From Chimonanthus salicifolius (taxonomy: Eukaryota > Streptophyta > Magnoliopsida > Laurales > Calycanthaceae), in NCBI GenBank assembly GCA_013350335.1, contig CM023538.1:46928201-46992200 (forward strand): DNA of 64,000 nt, written 5' to 3'. A program made the position numbers and the translations under genes. Below the pieces are notes generated by a model. It was not told the origin of the DNA and did not search any database. It saw only the letters and a list, made by a program, of their open reading frames with translations. How positions within the stretch are numbered: the stretch's first letter is position 1; each line of letters starts with the position of its first letter. This document shows, one piece after another, positions 58,882 to 64,000 of this stretch.

Positions 58882-59396
58882 TGTAATACCCCCACCCACC
58901 TAAAAGAAAGTCCCACATCGGTAGTGAGGTGGGTGGGTTGGGTGTTAATATGAAGGAAACCCACCTCTCCCATGTGTGAGGCCTTTTGGGCTTGGCCATA
59001 TGAGCCAAAGCCCAAAGCAAAACTGTGAGGGCATTGTGTGCCCAAAGAGGACAATATCACACTGGGAATTTAGGGTAGGGTCGTAATAAGTGGTATCAGA
59101 ACACGGTTCAACACTCGGACTATGTGGGCCCTCTAGCTCTGTGATGTGACAGAGCCGGGTATGGCTCTGGTTTTAAGGGGGGTAGATTGTTATACCCCCA
59201 CCACCATCTCAATGAAAGTCCCACATTGGAAGTGAGGTGGGTGGGTTGGGTGTTAATATGAGGGAAGCCCCACTCTCCCATGTGTGAGGCATTTTGGGCT
59301 TGGCCATGTGGGCAAAGGCCCAAAGCAAAACCATGAGGACATGATGGGCCCAAAGCGGACAATATCACACTGGGAAGTTGGGGTAGAGTCATTACA
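58882..59396 (+). mobile_element. TRIM (terminal-repeat retrotransposon in miniature), 515 bp
   Basis: Two LTRs of about 208 bp (58882-59088 and 59188-59396) share CCCACAT(C/T)GG, GAGGTGGGTGGGTTGGGTGT, ATGTGTGAGGC and GACAATATCACACTGGGAA. Two bases after the first LTR is a primer site TGGTATCAGA (59091-59100); before the second is a purine tract AAGGGGGGTAGA. Flanking bases are GGTTA and GGTTG. The interior is about 100 bp and noncoding. It has no 5S-like core, so it is not a standard Cassandra element. Confidence 0.85.
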
Positions 59397-60528
59397 GGTT
59401 GCATATGCATTTGTGATTATACATATATGGGTTTACATATGTATGTGTAAGTATACATGGGTGTGTTAGTGGAAAGAAAAGAACCAATGGTAAGGTATGC
59501 TATGGTGTTCTAAGTGTTTCCCTTATATCTTGCATTGAAAATTTGATATTCTAAAAATTGAGAGGGACTTGTTAATTTGAGTTCTCTTCACTAGGTTGGA
59601 GCTCATATCCATTACAATGCAGGTCATGTATTGGATGAGGGAATGAAGAATCCTTTTGCAATGCTTAGGAATTGGACTCCAGTGATGTTCGATGGTAGGA
59701 TTTATACTTATTTAGTTTTATATTAAAACTATGTAAATATTGGATGATTATGCCACTTGTGGCATAAAGACCTTGTGTATAAGTCATATTTGTGTAATAT
59801 GATGCTATGATGTGTAAATGAATGTATTATGGTGTGTATTTTGCATTTCGAGTATCGAAATCATGGAGAAACCAAATTTGCAAAACCGGCCCAAACAACA
59901 GTTTTACTATCAAGGGCGATGCATCGCCAATGGCAATGGGTCGCCACTGACGATGGTATTGACTTGAGAGCAACTAAGAAAATACTGAATTTCTTCCCTG
60001 TGATGGGTTGTGTAAGGACCCAGAGTTTTAACTCCCTATTTTGTATAAAATTTCTCTTTAATGAATAAAATGAATGATGATATTTTGGTCCAAAAAACTA
60101 TGAATAAAATGTGGTGAATGTCCATTGAAAGAAATAGGAGAAACTAAATTTCCCTCAGACGATACATCGACTGGGTCGATATGTCGGCAAACTGAACTTC
60201 CCTATAACACCTCGGATTTTCCTTAGTTTATAAATTTATTGGATTAACCCATTTGGATTGCAATTTAATTGAATTTGAAGTTAAAAAGTTGAAATGGACA
60301 TTAGATGGGAAAGGAAATTGGTCAATTACCCAATTAAGGCCCAATGGGTCATGGGTGACCTTGATTTTAAAATAATTGGGTAAATTTAGTTAAATTATTT
60401 GAATTGGATAAGTTAGTGCGTTTAATGCATTAAAGTCTACCTCATCAACTGAGGTGGCATGTGAGTGATGTGGCATTGCCATGTGGCATTCATGTCATCA
60501 CATGGAAGGCAACTAATAAAATTCTTTT
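59397..60528. other. No gene recognised
   Basis: It contains the end of the noncoding block interrupted by the TRIM and ATGCATCGCC / GGGTCGCC and ATACATCGACTGGGTCG motifs (59918-60195) like those at 23.9-25.0 kb. The frame at 59829-60068 has no domain. Confidence 0.4.
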
Positions 60529-62656
60529 GATGATGAGAATTTTATTAGTTGGCAGAAAAATTGAGTCTACGTGTTTTTCATGCCTCTTCAAGTCCCCTCG
60601 ACTCTTCTTTTCGTTTTTTTATATACAAATTAAGTAAACTTTGTATCAAGTGTTGGACTGAGAATTCTACTCAGATTTAATAAGTTTATCTTTCTTTGAT
60701 TTCTTTCATACTTTGAAAATTTATAAATATTTCTAAAAAATTAAACCAAATATTCTTGAAAAAATTTGTTAAAAAAATATTGTGTGAATAAGTAAATTAG
60801 AAAGAGGTCTGAGGCCTCTCAACAATAGGTAAAAAATAAAGCTGATACAGAGTTTATCTGTCACTATATAGCGGATTTTGGAGAATCGATACATTGCGTC
60901 AGTTCATAACGGGTGCACCATGATGGGTCGCAATTAAGGGAGCGATGCACGCGTCGCATGCGCTTACTCAGTTTTCCTTTGTTTTTGGACCGTACTCACA
61001 TTACACAAATACAATCCAATTAACTTTTAATCAAGATCGCAGTTTGTAAAACTCTTCGAAATGCGTGATTTCATGAGGAGCCATTATAGTATCAATTCGA
61101 TCAAGATTGATATGTATCAGCCAATACATATTGCAATCATGGCCTAGTTGGATGGGATCAACGAATTGAACCATCAAAATTATGTTCAGATTGAAGGAGG
61201 GAAACGTGGACCTTATATATACACATGCTTTGGGCCCAACTAGGCCCAAGCCCATTAGGCCTTCCCTGGGCCCATCTCGTTTTTGAAGTCCCTAAGGCCA
61301 CACTAGAAATTACACAAGCCTACCTCAGCCTCCATAGCCTTCTCTCATTTTTTTGCCTCTCCTCTATCCCCATGTTTGAACTTCAAATCCCACCATTCCT
61401 ACACATTCCATGCTTGAATTTCAAACACACCAACAAACTCCACCCATTACTATCTAACTCTTTCAGCTGTCTTTACTCCTTCTTCCTGCCATTGGCGGAT
61501 AAGAACCCAAGCTCGTGTTGTTGCTCGTGTTGTTGCTGGCCTCCTTAATTGCATGAATGTCAATCACCTGTATATTGCTAAAACTAAGGAGTCCTATTTT
61601 TTGAGTCTTGAAGATTGGATTAACTACTTAAGCTCTCCCATTCTGTCTAAAATAAATTGGTATGGGAGTTTTTAGTGATCTTTAAGTTTTGTTTGGGATT
61701 TTCCCTTCTTCTTTTTTTCGTCCCCTATGGACTCCTTTACTTGGCCCAGGTTGTGGGCTTTTTTATTCTGTTTCTTTTGCTCATGCTTGAGCTACTTTTG
61801 TATACTTTTAGAGATCTTTTCCCTCTTTGAATGAATTTTACCCAATATTCACCCAAAAAAAAAAAAAAACTCCACCCATTTTCTCCCTCTCAAAATTCGA
61901 ATTCCACAAGATGTGGGTGCATGGATGACTCTTCAGGCTTCTTGTTTATCCCTCTAGCTTAAGTGGCTAGCATAGGTATTATCTTGTATTTTTTTAATTA
62001 TCTCCTTTTTTATCATTTGCAACCTATAAATAAGTGCTTTGATTGGCCAAATTTTGGACCGGAAATATTGGAGAAACCAAAGAAGTCCTGTGGAGCTCTC
62101 GAGTTGGAAATTTGTGAATTTCTAGTTTTCTTAAATTTGCATAAATTAAATTGAAGACATAATCCGCCATTAAGTCTCGTTTTTTGTTTAATTAATGGAT
62201 TTTTTTTTCTTCAATTTGATTCATTCAAACATAAATGGTTTTCATTGACACTAATTCTATAAAAAGTTGTCATTTGCAAAACTTTGATAGATTACACTTT
62301 CGACGGAAGTCCATTTGAATAGTTGATTTATCAATTTGTGGATGAAGATAGTCTAAATCAATTGCCTATTATTCTATTAATACTTATGTCCAGAGAAAAT
62401 GAGCCAATATAAACATGCTACTATTTAGAACGAGTTAAAACCTCGCTGTGAAAAAATTTGAACGAATTCTATCATTGAAACCGATTATAAATACGTTGAA
62501 AATTCCAAGTTGAGAGAGGTGAACAGGCAGCCACGTCTCATGATGGATTTTTTTCTTTTTCAAATAAAAGGAAAGGACACCAAGCTGCAGCATGTCGGCT
62601 AGGCCCGGGGTTGTGACCATTCAACCTCTTTCGCTTCTTTTTAGGCTGCGCATTGA
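60529..62656. repeat. 2-kb repeat R, copy 2
   Basis: Twin of 52970-54970. It lacks the solo LTR but carries a LINE insertion at 61449-61867. Confidence 0.8.
61449..61867 (+). mobile_element. 5'-truncated LINE with poly(A)
   Basis: 419 bp ending in a long A run, flanked by AACTCCACCCATT at 61436-61448 and 61868-61880. The matching site in repeat copy 1 (54110 region) has a single uninterrupted site. The sequence is the 3' end of a plant L1-type LINE: a last bit of frame, then a T-rich untranslated region with TTGAATGAATTTTACCCAAT before the tail. Confidence 0.85.
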
Positions 62657-63050
62657 TGAGGGGGTAACTGTTAAAGGAATTTAGTGGAGGTTAGATATTG
62701 GCACATTAAACTGAAATTATCTTGATGATAATTGCAGTAATAAACTAAAATCTTATTTAAAAATAAAAAATCTTATTTAATAATTATAAATAAAGAAAAT
62801 TCGATATATTATTATTTTTTGAATTTTTTTATAAAATATAATTATTAAATAATATTCATGAAGTAAATCTTAATAATATAACTTATAATAATATTATCTA
62901 TTTTTTATAATTATAATTTAAAATAAACATTGGCATCCTAACATTAAAAAAATAAATAAATAATTTTTTTATATTATTATTTAAATCCCAATAAATGAAT
63001 AAAAAATATCAAACATATCTCTTAATAAAAAATTATAATTTTTATTTTTA
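62657..63050. other. Very AT-rich DNA
   Basis: Nothing recognised. Confidence 0.5.
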
Positions 63051-63054
63051 TATT

Positions 63055-63850
63055 ATATGAATTTAATAAATAATTTAATTCTCATAATATTTTTAATATG
63101 TCAGGTTACCCTTACTTACAGTTACTCCTACTCAATGGTAACCCCCGTAAAATTTACTTCTCACCAAAATGCATCACGTTGAAAATGTTGATACATTTTT
63201 AAATAAACTTCCAATAGAATAAATTGCTAATTACCCCGAAAGAGATTACCATGAACTTTAAACTCTTTCAAAGTTTCAAGACCCTATCGAAATTTTGACA
63301 GAATCACCCCTTAAAAATAGGACATTTTGACAATCATGTTTCATAAAATTTAATTTTTATATTATATAGATTTAATAAAAAATATTATTTTTTATAAAAT
63401 TGTTTTATGTTAGATTACATCTGCTTAAAGTTATCCCTACTCAAGGTAACCCCCGTAAAATCTACCCCTCATCCAAATGCATCATATTGAAAATGTTGAC
63501 AAATTTTTAAAATAAACTTCCAAAAGAATAAATTGCTAATTACTCCGAAATATATTATCATGAACCTCAAACTCTTTCGGAGTTTCGAGATCTTATCGAA
63601 ACTTCGACAGAATCACCTTTTAAAAGTAGGATATTTTGACAATTATGTTTCATAAAATTTTATTTTTATTATTCATATTAGATAGATTTAATAAAAAATA
63701 TTAATTCTCATAAAGTTCTTAATTTGTTAGTTTACCCCTAGTCAAAGGTAACCTTCGTAAAATTTACCCCTCATCCAAATGCATCATGTTGAAAATGTTG
63801 ACACGTTTAAAAAAAATTAAATAGAATTAATTTGCTAATTACTTGAAATA
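63055..63850. repeat. Tandem array, unit about 305 bp, 2.5 copies
   Basis: GGTAACC(CCC)GTAAAAT starts recur at 63137, 63445 and 63747, spaced 308 and 302 bp. Shared landmarks are CCAAATGCATCA, TTGAAAATGTTGA, ATAAATTGCTAATTAC and GACAGAATCACC. Copies are diverged. Satellite-like, no coding frame. Confidence 0.85.
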
Positions 63851-64000
63851 TATTAATTTTTAATTATATAATATATATTTTTTAAAGATTTTAATTTTAT
63901 AATATATGATTGATAAGGAGAGGAAGGTAGGGGGTATTGAGAGGTAGGATATTGTGAATACCCCAACCTCCAAAGGGATATTAAAAAATTAGATGAGAGA
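63851..64000. other. End of window, nothing recognised
   Basis: AT-rich sequence, then a purine-rich stretch (GAGAGGAAGGTAGGGGG) with no frame. Confidence 0.4.

Noticed and set aside
58882..59396. Cassandra TRIM carrying a 5S rRNA-like promoter
   Set aside because: The 5S core sequence is not present in the LTRs.
52970..62656. One large LTR retrotransposon with R copies as 2-kb LTRs
   Set aside because: No primer site follows copy 1, no purine tract precedes copy 2, no gag or pol lies between, and other duplicated blocks cross the interior.

Overview
This window is nuclear DNA of a flowering plant. The evidence is an AT-rich background, several spliced exons with GT..AG borders, a fragmented cluster of leucine-rich-repeat receptor-like protein (LRR-RLP) genes, and many nested plant transposons (Copia, Ty3/Gypsy, LINE, a short-LTR non-autonomous element, TRIM, hAT-like and foldback elements) plus relics that look like endogenous plant pararetrovirus. 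I cannot name the species. Nothing prokaryotic is present.

Layout. 0.4-6.3 kb is a nest: the tail of an old LINE RNase H on the + strand is split first by a 5'-truncated LINE on the - strand, with about 23-bp target duplications. It is split again by a gag-less Copia element on the - strand (254/257-bp LTRs, 5-bp duplication GAGTT), and that Copia is itself split by a 1.2-kb insertion. 9.8-10.1 kb is an orphan first exon of an RLP. 13.1-14.7 kb is a decayed pararetrovirus-like block. 17.3-18.2 kb is a decayed RLP C-terminus. 20.2-25.1 kb is noncoding repeat DNA. 25.1-28.2 kb is a young non-autonomous LTR element whose two 171-bp LTRs differ at two positions.

30.9-50.3 kb is the main locus, on the - strand. 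Six exons (50345-49982, 49042-48896, 39089-38937, 35397-35248, 33277-33125, 32383-30903) all join in phase 1 and sum to 2448 nt, an open frame of 815 codons plus stop. The predicted product is a signal peptide, LRR N-cap, LRRs, island domain, more LRRs, C-cap and one membrane helix, with no kinase. Its introns hold a Gypsy relic with an intact triple zinc-knuckle ORF, a truncated Copia, a near-identical 2.9-kb duplicated intron/exon segment, a frameshifted spare LRR exon and a partial copy of exon 1. Upstream of exon 1 a roughly 350-bp unit containing a 160-bp hairpin is tandemly repeated.

51-64 kb has no convincing gene. It is a patchwork with a hAT-like MITE, a 2-kb repeat present twice (53-55 and 60.5-62.7 kb, one copy carrying a solo LTR and the other a LINE), a 515-bp TRIM and a tandem array of a roughly 305-bp unit.

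The only candidate functional gene is the RLP, which would act at the plasma membrane as a pattern-recognition receptor with partner kinases. Whether the 19-kb gene is transcribed and spliced as modelled cannot be judged from sequence alone.
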